Assembly: GCA_022824205.1 (NCBI GenBank)
Contig: JAJEAI010000150.1
Coordinates: 1 to 60,179, forward strand
Direction of reading: 5' to 3'
Origin: Candidatus Binatia bacterium
Lineage (GTDB): Bacteria > Desulfobacterota > Binatia > UBA9968 > JAJDTQ01
DNA length: 60,179 nt
Notes under the pieces: generated by a model
What the model saw: only the letters and a program-made list of their open reading frames with translations
What the model was told of the DNA's origin: nothing
Databases searched by the model: none
Position numbers and translations under genes: made by a program
Shown here: positions 42,795 to 54,424 of the stretch, one piece after another
Numbering within the stretch: position 1 is the first letter of the stretch
Layout: every line of letters begins with the position of its first letter

Positions 42795-43970
42795 ATGCAA
42801 ATTGAGCAGATAGAGATCACAAATTACCGTTGCTTCCGCCACGCGACCTTCGACAATCTGCCCCCGATGGTCGTAGTTGTTGGGGCCAATGGCACAGGGA
42901 AGTCGACGTTGTTCGACGTCTTCACCTTCCTTAAGGAAGCCCTTACCCAGAACGCCGCTGCGGCTGTAGCTCGTCGGGGTGGTTTCAAGGAATTGGTCAG
43001 CCGAAGCGAGGATGGCCCCGTCGGCATTACGGTCAAGTTCCGCGAGAGCGGCGGGCGGCTCGCGACTTACGAACTTCGGATCGCCTTGGAGGGCGGTAGG
43101 GTCTCGGTGGCGCGTGAGGTGCTTCGGTACCGCAGGGGACAGTACGGACGTCCCTGGCACTTCGTCGATTTCTCGGGCGGAACCGGAACGGCGATCACCA
43201 ACGAATCCGTCTACGGTGAGCAAGGAGTTGAAGAGCAGCGTGCCGAGTACAAGTTGGATGATCCCAGCGTCCTCGCAATCAAGGGTTTGGGGCAGTTTCG
43301 GGAGTTCCAGGTTGTCTCGGAATTCCGTGGGCTGATCGAAAACTGGCATGTCTCGGACTTTCACATCGCTGACGCGCGTCCCAGCGCGGAAGCCGGCTAC
43401 GCCGAGCATCTGTCAACACGGGGCGACAATGTGGCCCAGGTCGCTCGTTACCTTTACGAGAATCACCGGGACCGCTTTGACAGGGTGCTAGAGTCTATGC
43501 GCCAGCGGGTCCCTGGTGTGAACGATGTCGAGGCCAGACCGACGGAGGACGGGCGCTTGGTGCTGCGCTTTAGAGACGGAAGCTTCAAGGATCCGTTCAT
43601 CGGCCGTTACGTCTCGGACGGGACAATAAAGATGTTCGCTTATCTCGTGCTGCTGTACGACCCCAAGCCTCATCCGCTGCTAGCCGTCGAAGAGCCGGAG
43701 AACCAACTCTATCCCGAGTTGCTCGCGGAATTGGCCGAGGAGTTCCGAGACTACGCTCGTCGCGGCGGACAGGTCTTTGTCTCGACTCATTCACCCGATT
43801 TCTTGAACGGCCTGACGTTGGACGAGATATTCTGGCTGGTCAAGAGGGACGGCTTCTCGGAGGTTTGCCGAGCATCAGATAGCGATCTGTTGCGGAACCT
43901 CGTCACCGAGGGGGATTTGCCCGGCGCACTTTGGAAACAGGGACTGTTCAACGGAGCCGGGTTGAAATGA
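42795..43970 (+). CDS. AAA/ABC-type ATPase, first gene of a putative two-gene defence module
   Basis: 391 aa SMC/OLD-like ATPase. Walker A GANGTGKST is at residues 30-38, preceded by IEQIEITNYRCFRHATFD as in AAA_15/AAA_21 proteins. The signature-like VSDGTIKMFAYLVLLYD is followed by the Walker B LLAVEEPENQLYPELL and the switch FVSTHSPDFLNG. The ATG at 42795 has GGGGAG upstream. The DUF4276 gene begins inside its stop codon (ATGA), so the two are coupled. The ATPase probably recognises a trigger and controls the partner nuclease-like protein. Confidence 0.92.
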   Translation: MQIEQIEITNYRCFRHATFDNLPPMVVVVGANGTGKSTLFDVFTFLKEALTQNAAAAVARRGGFKELVSRSEDGPVGITVKFRESGGRLATYELRIALEGGRVSVAREVLRYRRGQYGRPWHFVDFSGGTGTAITNESVYGEQGVEEQRAEYKLDDPSVLAIKGLGQFREFQVVSEFRGLIENWHVSDFHIADARPSAEAGYAEHLSTRGDNVAQVARYLYENHRDRFDRVLESMRQRVPGVNDVEARPTEDGRLVLRFRDGSFKDPFIGRYVSDGTIKMFAYLVLLYDPKPHPLLAVEEPENQLYPELLAELAEEFRDYARRGGQVFVSTHSPDFLNGLTLDEIFWLVKRDGFSEVCRASDSDLLRNLVTEGDLPGALWKQGLFNGAGLK

Positions 43971-44539
43971 AGCGCATCGTGTTTTTGCTTGAAGAGGACT
44001 CCATGAAGGTCTTGCTTGAAGGATTGCTGCCGAGGCTGATGCCGAATCTGACCTTTCAGTGTCTGGCGCACGAAGGAAAGCAGGACCTTGAGAAAAGCGT
44101 CCCACGTAAGCTGAGGGCTTGGCAGGAGCCAGGTGTGCGGTTCGTGGTGGTCCGGGATCAAGACGGCGGAGACTGCCGTGAGATTAAGTCCACACTTACC
44201 CGATTATGCCGCGAATCAGGCAGGAAGGACGTGCTTGTCCGGGTCGTCTGTCGTGAATTGGAAGCTTGGTACGTTGGCGACACGGAAGCGCTTGGCCGCG
44301 CATTTCCAGGGACCCGGCCAAATGCGTTACGTAGCTTGGAACGCAGCCGGTTCCGAAACCCCGACAACGTAGTCCATCCTTCCGACGCTATCGCCAACGT
44401 CATCCCTGAGTTTCAGAAGCGGTCGGGAGCACGGCGCATGGCTGCTGTCCTTTCCCGCGAAAATAGGTCGCGGAGCTTTCAAGAATTCCTGAGAGGGATC
44501 GAGAGACTTTGGACATCCATGCAGGCCGAGCCGTGCTGA
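43967..44539 (+). CDS. DUF4276 (TOPRIM-like) protein, second gene of the ATPase module
   Basis: 190 aa. MKRIVFLLEEDSMKVLLEGL gives an acidic residue after the first strand (E9/E10), and VVVRDQDGGDC supplies a DxD (D64, D66); RVVCRELEAWYVGDTEAL has further acidic residues. This is the DUF4276 pattern, TOPRIM-like, so a nuclease activity is plausible. It overlaps the ATPase gene by 4 bases. It ends 35 bases before the 3' end of tRNA-Ala, which is on the opposite strand. Confidence 0.88.
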   Translation: MKRIVFLLEEDSMKVLLEGLLPRLMPNLTFQCLAHEGKQDLEKSVPRKLRAWQEPGVRFVVVRDQDGGDCREIKSTLTRLCRESGRKDVLVRVVCRELEAWYVGDTEALGRAFPGTRPNALRSLERSRFRNPDNVVHPSDAIANVIPEFQKRSGARRMAAVLSRENRSRSFQEFLRGIERLWTSMQAEPC

Positions 44540-44573
44540 TGGCTTGGCAGCGATAACAGTGCGGAAGGATTGG

Positions 44574-44646
44574 TGGAGCCGATGGGGATCGAACCCACGA
44601 CCTCTAGATTGCGAACCTAGCGCTCTCCCAGCTGAGCTACGGCCCC
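44574..44646 (-). tRNA. tRNA-Ala (anticodon CGC)
   Basis: 73 bases read on the minus strand: acceptor GGGGCCG/CGGCTCC (one G-T pair) with discriminator A, D-arm GCTC/GAGC, anticodon stem CTAGG/TCTAG with loop TTCGCAA (anticodon CGC, reads GCG) and T-arm GTGGG/CCCAT with TTCGATC loop. CCA is not encoded. The island genes lie on its 3' side, the usual insertion side of tRNA-targeting elements. Confidence 0.95.
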
Positions 44647-44717
44647 ACGCCTGTTGAAGAATTTACAGAATAGCACCCCTCCCGCCGCATGTAAATGCAC
44701 CCCGATCCACAGGTGGC

Positions 44718-44747
44718 TTGACACGCCACCCGCGAGTTTCGTACGCC
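44718..44747 (+). promoter_or_regulatory. Possible larC promoter
   Basis: Perfect TTGACA (44718-44723) followed at 17-18 bases by a weak TACGCC (44742-44747). The ATG of larC is at 44758, with no Shine-Dalgarno sequence, so any transcript from here would have a leader of only a few bases. Confidence 0.35.
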
Positions 44748-44757
44748 TGCCATCACC

Positions 44758-45927
44758 ATGAGGACCGCGTACTTCGACTTGGTCTCCGGCATCAGCGGAG
44801 ACATGACCGTGGCGGCGTTGCTGGACCTGGGGTTGCCGCGCAGGCGGCTTCAGGAAGAACTCGGCAAGCTGGCGAACGTCGAGTTTCGCATTCGCGTGGG
44901 CAGGAAGACCGTCAACGGTATCCGGGCGGTCCGGTTTCAGGTGCTCCCGGGCGAGGGGCAGCCGAGGCGAAGCTGGTCGGATATCCGCGGGTTGATCGAG
45001 GGGAGCGGGCTGTCGGACGAGGTGAAGGCCCGCGGCCTGGGCATCTTCTCGGGGCTCGCGGAGGCGGAGGGGAAGATTCACGGGGTTGCGCCGGAGGATG
45101 TTCATTTCCACGAGGTGGGGGCGGTGGACTCCATCGTGGACGTCGTGGCGGCGGCCATCGGCACCTGTTTCCTGGGAATCGACGAGTTTGCCTGTTCCGC
45201 CGTGCCCCTGGGGCGAGGGCTGACCCGCTCGCTGCACGGGGTGCTGCCGGTGCCGGCGCCGGCGACGTTGGAGCTGTTGAAGGGGTTCCCGGTCCAGGGC
45301 GCGGACATCGGGGCTGAGAACGTCACCCCCACCGGCGCCGCCATCCTTTCGGCCCTCGTGACGCGGAAGGGCGAGGCTCCGGCCATGCGCGTCGAGCGGA
45401 CGGGCTACGGCGCGGGCACGCTGGAGTTTGCGGACCGGCCCAACGTCTTGCGCATCGTGCTGGGACAGGGCGCGTCGGTGCTCGGACATGAGCGCATGCT
45501 GGTGATGGAGACCCACATCGACGACATGAACCCGGAGCTCTACGACTACGTGCTGGAGCGCCTCTTCGCCGCAGGTGCCCGCGACGTGACGCTTTCACCC
45601 GTCCAGATGAAGAAGAACCGCCCAGGCACGTTGTTGCGCGTGGTCGCGGAGCCGGAACTGCGGGATGCGCTGGCGGAGATCGTGCTGGAGGAAACCTCTA
45701 CCCTCGGGGTGCGCTGTTACCCGGTGGACCGGTTGGTGTTGCCGCGAACCGCGATGAAGCTCAAGACTCGTTTCGGCACCCTCACGGTCAAGGTCGCGGA
45801 GGAGCCCGGCGGCGGGAAGAGGGCGACGCCGGAATACGACGAGGCACGGAAGGTCGCGGCGTCGAAGAAGGTGCCGTTGAAGGCGGTCTACGACGAGGTG
45901 ACGCGCTGTTTCATCGGTGGCCGGTGA
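44758..45927 (+). CDS. larC: Nickel-pincer cofactor biosynthesis protein LarC (single reading frame)
   Basis: 389 aa. TAYFDLVSGISGDMTVAALLDLG, the LarC segment DVHFHEVGAVDSIVDVVAAA, SLHGVLPVPAPATLELL and the later ETHIDDMNPELYDYVLERLF are characteristic. LarC inserts nickel into the pyridinium-dithiocarboxylate cofactor of lactate racemase and relatives. In Lactobacillus LarC is made by a programmed frameshift of two parts; here the whole is one continuous frame. No larA, larB or larE is nearby. It follows the tRNA gene by 111 bases. Confidence 0.93.
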   Translation: MRTAYFDLVSGISGDMTVAALLDLGLPRRRLQEELGKLANVEFRIRVGRKTVNGIRAVRFQVLPGEGQPRRSWSDIRGLIEGSGLSDEVKARGLGIFSGLAEAEGKIHGVAPEDVHFHEVGAVDSIVDVVAAAIGTCFLGIDEFACSAVPLGRGLTRSLHGVLPVPAPATLELLKGFPVQGADIGAENVTPTGAAILSALVTRKGEAPAMRVERTGYGAGTLEFADRPNVLRIVLGQGASVLGHERMLVMETHIDDMNPELYDYVLERLFAAGARDVTLSPVQMKKNRPGTLLRVVAEPELRDALAEIVLEETSTLGVRCYPVDRLVLPRTAMKLKTRFGTLTVKVAEEPGGGKRATPEYDEARKVAASKKVPLKAVYDEVTRCFIGGR

Positions 45928-45967
45928 CGGGTGCATTGATACGAAAACCGCAACGGTACCCCTCAAC

Positions 45968-46092
45968 CGTCATTCCCGCGGAAGCGGGAATCCAGGGGTG
46001 GAGAGGGGCCAAACGGGCGTATTCCCCCGCCTCACCCCGCCTGGATTCCCGCCCCCGATCGGGGTCGAGGGCAAGCTTTCGCGGGAATGACG
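45968..46092. repeat. Hairpin repeat element with a 24-base insertion in one arm
   Basis: Left arm 45968-45996 (core CGTCATTCCCGCGGAAGCGG). The right arm begins at 46040 but is split by about 24 bases (CCCCGATCGGGGTCGAGGGC inside) before resuming at 46076-46092. The inserted piece is itself palindromic (CCCGATCGGG). It fills the gap between larC and bioD, which converge. Confidence 0.85.
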
Positions 46093-46134
46093 ATTCATGA
46101 CTTGCTGTTGGTCGAGGAGTCGCGATCGCTGCTA

Positions 46135-46860
46135 TCACATGATCTGCGCCAGGTAATCGAACTCGGTGTACCGCTGGAACAGGTCGCCTAGGTCGGGGCG
46201 CGTTTCTTGTGGCGTGCCGGACCCCGCTCTCGACGCTCGCAGGAACGGCACCCTCCCGACGCACGGCACCCGGGTCATCTGCGCGAGGGTCTCCGCGTTG
46301 GTGTCGGTGGCCGGCGTGCTTTCACTTTCCATGTCGTTCAGGATGTAGCCGGACACCTTCAGGTTGAGACACGCGGCGTGTTCCAGGGTGAGCAGCGCGT
46401 GGTTGATGGCGCCGAGGCGGTTGCCCACCACCACGAGAACCGCGAGGCCCATCTCGCGGGCCAGGTCCGCGTAGGTGTAGCTGGGCCGCAGGGGGACGAG
46501 CAGGCCGCCGGCGCCCTCCACCAGCATGAGGTCGTGCAAGGCGCCCATGTCGCGATACAGGCGCACCAGGAAGTCCGGTCGTATCTGCACGCTGGCATGG
46601 GCCGCGGCCACGCTCGGAGCCACGGGGACTCCCAGCCGGTAGGGACAGATGCGTTCGATGGACTGGCTGCTGCCGGCCGCGGCCTTGAGGAAGGTGGCGT
46701 CCTGGGGCACCAGGTGCCCCTTCTCGTTCCGGCAGCCGGATTCCGCGGGCTTCATCACGCCGACCTTGAACCCGGCCTCCCTGAACGCGGCGGCCAGGCC
46801 GCACGCCACCAGGGTCTTGCCCACGCCGGTGTCCGTACCGGTGATGAAGAAGCCGCTCAC
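46135..46860 (-). CDS. bioD: Dethiobiotin synthetase
   Basis: 241 aa starting at a GTG (46860) that overlaps the bioA stop by 4 bases. The Walker A loop is GTDTGVGKT, with VGVMKPAESGCR, VEGAGGLLVPL and VVVGNRLGAINHALLTL matching BioD. It closes the ureido ring of dethiobiotin from 7,8-diaminopelargonate. The C-terminal stretch (RASRAGSGTPQETRPDLGDL) is divergent. It is the last gene of the biotin group. Confidence 0.94.
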   Translation of the reverse strand: MSGFFITGTDTGVGKTLVACGLAAAFREAGFKVGVMKPAESGCRNEKGHLVPQDATFLKAAAGSSQSIERICPYRLGVPVAPSVAAAHASVQIRPDFLVRLYRDMGALHDLMLVEGAGGLLVPLRPSYTYADLAREMGLAVLVVVGNRLGAINHALLTLEHAACLNLKVSGYILNDMESESTPATDTNAETLAQMTRVPCVGRVPFLRASRAGSGTPQETRPDLGDLFQRYTEFDYLAQIM

Positions 46861-48224
46861 GAGACTTCCGTGACGTGGCGGATGGAGTCGCGCACCACGT
46901 CCACCAGGGTCGCCAGCTCGGCGTCGCTGATGGTGAGCGGCGGGAGCATGACGAGGGTGTCCCCCAGCGGGCGGACGATGACGCCGCGCCGCCGGGCTTC
47001 CAGCACCACCTGGTTGGCGATCCTGATGCCGGGGTCGTAGCGCTCGCCGCGTTCCTTGTCCTGCACCAGCTCCATGCCCGTCATGAAGCCGCGCTGGCGT
47101 ATCTCGCGCACGTGGGGGAGGCTGAGGACGTCCGCCCGGAGCCTTTCCTCCAGCCACGCCATCTTGGCCGGCACCTTCTCCATGAGCGCGTCCCGCTCGA
47201 AGATGTCCAGGCCGGCCAGCGCCACCGCGCAGGCCAGGGGGTTGCCGGTGTAGGTGTGGCCGTGGAAGAAGCTTTTGAACTCGCCGTACTCGCCCAGGAA
47301 CGCGGAGAATATCTGCTCGGTGGCAAAGGTCGCCGCCAGCGGCAGGTAGCCGCCGGTGATGCCCTTGCCCACGCACATGAGGTCCGGGGTCACGCCGTCA
47401 TGCTCGCACGCCCACATGCGGCCCGTGTGCCCGAAGCCGGTGGCCACCTCGTCGGCGATGAACAGCACCCCGTTGTCGGCGCAGACGTCCCGGATGGCCC
47501 GGACGTAGCCGGCGGGCTGGGGCCACATGCCCGCGGCCCCCTGCATGACCGGTTCCATGATGAACGCCGCCAGACGGTCCTTCTCGCGACCCACGGTGGC
47601 GCGGGCCTCGGCCACGGACCGTTCCATGGCCTCGGCCTCTCCCAGCCCCTGTTCCCGCTGATAGGCGTAGGGCGGTTTCACCGACAGCGTGGGGAACAGC
47701 ATGGTGCGGTGGTAATGGTGGAACAGCTCGCTGTAGCCCACGCTCATGGCCCCGACGGTGTCTCCGTGGTACGACTCCTCCAGCCGCGCGAACCGGGTCC
47801 GCTCGGTCTGCCCCAGAAGCTGCCAGTACTGCACCGCTACCTTGAGCGCCACCTCCACGGCGGTGGCGCCGCTGTCCGAGTAGAACACCCGGGTGAGGCC
47901 GGGCGGCACGATGGAGTTGAGCCGGGCGGCCAGCTCTATGCCGGGCACGTGGCTCAGGCCGAGGAACGTGGAGTGCGCGATGCGGTCGGTCTGCGCCTTG
48001 AGGGCCTCGTCCAGCTCCGGGCGGCGGTGCCCGAACAGGTTGCACCACAGCGACGAGACTCCGTCGAGGTAGCGGTTGCCGTTGACGTCGACGAGGTAGC
48101 TGCCCTCCCCCTCGGCGATGATGCAGGGATCCTCGCCCATCCATTCCTGCATCTGCGTGAACGGGTGCCACAGGTGCGTGTGGTCCATGCGTTTGAGGGT
48201 TTCGTATCTGTCGCTGCTGCCCAT
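46857..48224 (-). CDS. bioA: Adenosylmethionine-8-amino-7-oxononanoate aminotransferase
   Basis: 455 aa class III PLP aminotransferase. DHTHLWHPFTQM at the start and SSLWCNLFGHRRPELDEAL are specific to BioA; the PLP-binding Lys is in GKGITGGYLP and the Asp in LFIADEVATGFG. It makes diaminopelargonate in biotin synthesis. GGAGAA lies just before the ATG. It is separated from bioF by a 206-base gap with degenerate repeats, and coupled to bioD. Confidence 0.95.
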   Translation of the reverse strand: MGSSDRYETLKRMDHTHLWHPFTQMQEWMGEDPCIIAEGEGSYLVDVNGNRYLDGVSSLWCNLFGHRRPELDEALKAQTDRIAHSTFLGLSHVPGIELAARLNSIVPPGLTRVFYSDSGATAVEVALKVAVQYWQLLGQTERTRFARLEESYHGDTVGAMSVGYSELFHHYHRTMLFPTLSVKPPYAYQREQGLGEAEAMERSVAEARATVGREKDRLAAFIMEPVMQGAAGMWPQPAGYVRAIRDVCADNGVLFIADEVATGFGHTGRMWACEHDGVTPDLMCVGKGITGGYLPLAATFATEQIFSAFLGEYGEFKSFFHGHTYTGNPLACAVALAGLDIFERDALMEKVPAKMAWLEERLRADVLSLPHVREIRQRGFMTGMELVQDKERGERYDPGIRIANQVVLEARRRGVIVRPLGDTLVMLPPLTISDAELATLVDVVRDSIRHVTEVS

Positions 48225-48270
48225 GGTTCTCCGTTTGTCAGGCGCCGTTCGCGCCGTTGGTGCGGATCGG

Positions 48271-48430
48271 GCTTCGCCGATCCAGCCTACGCTTTGGTCG
48301 TGCCTCCGTCGCGCGCGGGAGGTGTCCGAAACGTCGAAGGTATGGGACTATGCTTCGCCAATCCGGCTTGCGCTCCGGTCACGCCGTAGCCGCTTGTTTC
48401 CGTGTCGGATGATGCCGCATTACGCTTCGT

Positions 48431-48456
<26 letters not shown>
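48271..48456 (+). repeat. Three degenerate ~34-bp direct copies between bioF and bioA
   Basis: GCTTCGCCGATCCAGCCTAC... at 48271-48304 recurs as GCTTCGCCAATCCGGCTTGC... at 48352-48385 and, more diverged, at 48424-48456, where it runs into the end of bioF. The spacing is 72-81 bases. No gene is seen in the gap. Confidence 0.55.
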
Positions 48457-49648
<1,192 letters not shown>

Positions 49649-49691
49649 GCCTCGGTGGGTAGATATCAGAAATACGACCACCGAACCATTG

Positions 49692-50037
49692 CCGCGGAAA
49701 CAGGCTGGGTCAAGACTCATGTGGCAGGGACCCTTCGAATCGTCATTCCCGCTTCCCAGGCTGTGTCAAACCTCTCCTCGGACACGAAATGACACCAACC
49801 CCCCGAATCGTCATTCCCGCGAAAGCGGGAATCCAGGGGTGGGGGGTGTGGCGACCTCATTGCCCGGCCCCACCCCGCCTGGATTCCCGCTTCCGCGGGA
49901 ATGACTCATTGGGGTGTAGCGGGATTCCGTAACTACCAGAAGTCATTGAACAAGATTTTATTTTCATATCAATGACGTTCTGTGATGTGGGTGCCTCGTG
50001 AGTTTTGACGTAGCCTGTTCCGCGGGAATGAGGATTC
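49692..50037. repeat. Repeat cluster in the bioF-clpB gap
   Basis: Gap 49649-50173 has no gene. 49692-49721 is a reverse copy of the second module (GGAAACAGGCTGGGTCAAGA). 49741-49770 is a fused copy of a hairpin arm start and the module. 49809-49837 and 49878-49906 are the arms of a full hairpin element (CGTCATTCCCGCGAAAGCGG; the arms differ at one inner base). 50000-50037 is a forward module copy (GTTTTGACGTAGCCTGTTCC). 49940-49975 is an AT-rich stretch. Confidence 0.85.
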
Positions 50038-50113
50038 CGGGCGTCGAGTTGTTGCACGACGTGGAGGGCGGGAAATCAAGGGAAACCAAGGTTTGGGGGA
50101 AACGCCGGTCACG

Positions 50114-50141
50114 TTGACTTTGGCGAATCCGTACCTAGATT
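50114..50141 (+). promoter_or_regulatory. clpB promoter candidate
   Basis: TTGACT (50114-50119), 16-base spacer, TAGATT (50136-50141), start near 50148, about 26 bases before the ATG at 50174 with its GGAGGAA site. No heat-shock sigma-32 consensus is obvious. Confidence 0.4.
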
Positions 50142-50173
50142 TTCTCTGGACGGCCGGGGATACGGAGGAACTC

Positions 50174-52798
<2,625 letters not shown>

Positions 52799-52854
52799 TG
52801 GGGGAGGTTCGTTCGGACTTCGAGAGGCGGCGAATCAGAATGATCGATTCATTA

Positions 52855-52883
52855 TGGACATGCCCTTCGCCGGCTGATATGAT
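52855..52883 (+). promoter_or_regulatory. Strong promoter of the small coiled-coil gene
   Basis: TGGACA (52855-52860), exact 17-base spacer, TATGAT (52878-52883), one mismatch from consensus in each box. Transcription would start near 52890, only about six bases before the ATG at 52896; no ribosome site is present. Confidence 0.6.
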
Positions 52884-52895
52884 GACCGAACGATT

Positions 52896-53180
52896 ATGGG
52901 CACGCCTGCGTTCGATACACACAAAGCCGTCAAGGCGCTCAAGGGTGCCGGCTTCGACGATACCCAAGCGGAAGCCGTCGTTGCCACCGTGGGCGATGCC
53001 ATCGGCGGTGACGTGGCTACCAAGCGCGACATTGACGAACTCAAGACGGACTTCTCCGAGTTCAAGGCCGAGGTCAAGGCTGACATCGCCGAGTTCAAGG
53101 CGGAGATTTATCGACATCTTTGGCTAATGGCGGCCGGAATTGTCGGCCTCACGGTTACCTTGGTGAAGTTGATCCCCTGA
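52896..53180 (+). CDS. Small coiled-coil protein with C-terminal membrane helix (DUF1640/CCDC90-like)
   Basis: 94 aa. AFDTHKAVKALKGAGFDDTQAEAVV at the start, a VATKRDIDELKTDF coiled coil with repeated FKAEVKADIAEFKAE heptads, and a final hydrophobic helix (HLWLMAAGIVGLTVTLVKLI). This is the layout of bacterial DUF1640 proteins, relatives of mitochondrial MCUR1/CCDC90, whose bacterial role is undefined. It stands alone between clpB and hisC with its own strong promoter. Confidence 0.82.
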   Translation: MGTPAFDTHKAVKALKGAGFDDTQAEAVVATVGDAIGGDVATKRDIDELKTDFSEFKAEVKADIAEFKAEIYRHLWLMAAGIVGLTVTLVKLIP

Positions 53181-53217
53181 CCTCCCTTCCTTGACGCAGA
53201 CGGCGCCCCAGCGTGAT

Positions 53218-53246
53218 TTGCAAAGCCCGCAAGGGCTGGCTAGAAT
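53218..53246 (+). promoter_or_regulatory. hisC promoter with predicted start at the ATG
   Basis: TTGCAA (53218-53223), 17-base spacer, TAGAAT (53241-53246), then exactly six bases and the hisC ATG at 53253. Same geometry as the M48 protease and folE genes; no Shine-Dalgarno sequence. Confidence 0.55.
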
Positions 53247-53252
53247 CTCCGG

Positions 53253-54332
53253 ATGCAGTCCATCCTCAGAAAAAACATCGAAGATCTGGAGGGTTACACG
53301 CCCGGAGAGCAGCCCAAGCAGCCCGACCTGATCAAACTCAACACCAACGAGAACCCCTATCCGCCATCCCCCAAGGTGCTGGCCGCGGTGCGCCGCGAGA
53401 TCTCGTCGTCGCTGCGCCTCTATCCCGATCCCGTGGCCCTGGACCTGCGCAAGCGCGCGGCCGCCCTCTACAACGTCGGGCCGGAGAACGTCATGGCCGG
53501 CAACGGCTCGGACGAGCTGCTGTCCATCCTCATGCGCTGCTACGTGGGCGAGGGCGACAGCGTCGCCTACCCGGTGCCCACCTACTCCCTGTACGAGACC
53601 CTCGTCACCATACAGAGCGGCGAAAGCGTCACGGTACCCTACGCCGACAACTTCACGATCCCCGCGCCGCTCTACTTCCAGTCGAGCAGGGTGACCATCC
53701 TGTGCAACCCCAACGCCCCCTCGGGCACGCTGGAGCCGGTGAGCGAGATCGCCCGGCTGGCGCGCTCGGTGGCCGGCCTGCTGGTGGTGGACGAGGCCTA
53801 CATGGACTTCGCCGACAGCGACGAGAGCGCCATCGCGCTGGTCAAGCGCTTTCCGAACCTGGTGGTGCTGCGCACCTTCTCCAAGGCGTATTCGCTGGCC
53901 GGCATGCGCGTGGGCCTGGCCTTCGGCAGCGAGGACATCGTGGGCAGCCTGATGAAGGTGAAGGACTCCTACAACCTGTGCCGCCTGAGCCTGGCGGCCG
54001 CCGTGGCGGCCCTGGAGGACGTGGAGTGGATGCAGCGGAACGTGGCGCGCATCCAGCGGACGCGCCGGACGCTGGTCCGGGGACTGCGCCGGCTGGGCTT
54101 CGAGGTGCACGCGTCGCAGGCCAACTTCGTCATGGCTCGGCTAGGCGGTGACAGCATCCGCTGGCTGCATGAAGGGCTCCGCCGGAAGGGCATCCTGGTG
54201 CGCTTCTTCGACACTCCCGAGTTGTGCAACATGATGCGCGTGACCGTGGGCAAGCCACGCGAGGTCCAGGCGCTGCTCAGGGAAACCACGGCCCTGCTGC
54301 GGGGGCGCGGCGTCACGCAACGGGCGTCGTAG
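53253..54332 (+). CDS. hisC: Histidinol-phosphate aminotransferase
   Basis: 359 aa class I/II PLP aminotransferase. The start LIKLNTNENPYPPSP, NVMAGNGSDELLSILMRCYV, the PNAPSGTLEP segment, LLVVDEAYMDFAD and the PLP Lys in TFSKAYSLAGMRVG match HisC. It works in histidine synthesis. It stands alone, with no other his genes nearby, so a broad-specificity aromatic aminotransferase is a lesser possibility. The start is set by the promoter directly in front. Confidence 0.93.
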   Translation: MQSILRKNIEDLEGYTPGEQPKQPDLIKLNTNENPYPPSPKVLAAVRREISSSLRLYPDPVALDLRKRAAALYNVGPENVMAGNGSDELLSILMRCYVGEGDSVAYPVPTYSLYETLVTIQSGESVTVPYADNFTIPAPLYFQSSRVTILCNPNAPSGTLEPVSEIARLARSVAGLLVVDEAYMDFADSDESAIALVKRFPNLVVLRTFSKAYSLAGMRVGLAFGSEDIVGSLMKVKDSYNLCRLSLAAAVAALEDVEWMQRNVARIQRTRRTLVRGLRRLGFEVHASQANFVMARLGGDSIRWLHEGLRRKGILVRFFDTPELCNMMRVTVGKPREVQALLRETTALLRGRGVTQRAS

Positions 54333-54424
54333 CAGCGGGCAAGGGAGGGTTTGAAACGCTCCGTCAATTGGCAACGCCGAAACCCGGACATGCGCTTGCG
54401 TCTTGGCGATAGAGAGATCATGCC

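Noticed and set aside
50093..50173. N-terminal extension of ClpB
   Set aside because: The 27 extra residues include the promoter and lack a ribosome site; the ATG at 50174 has GGAGGAA.
53253..54332. Histidine operon
   Set aside because: Only hisC is present; the flanking genes are unrelated.
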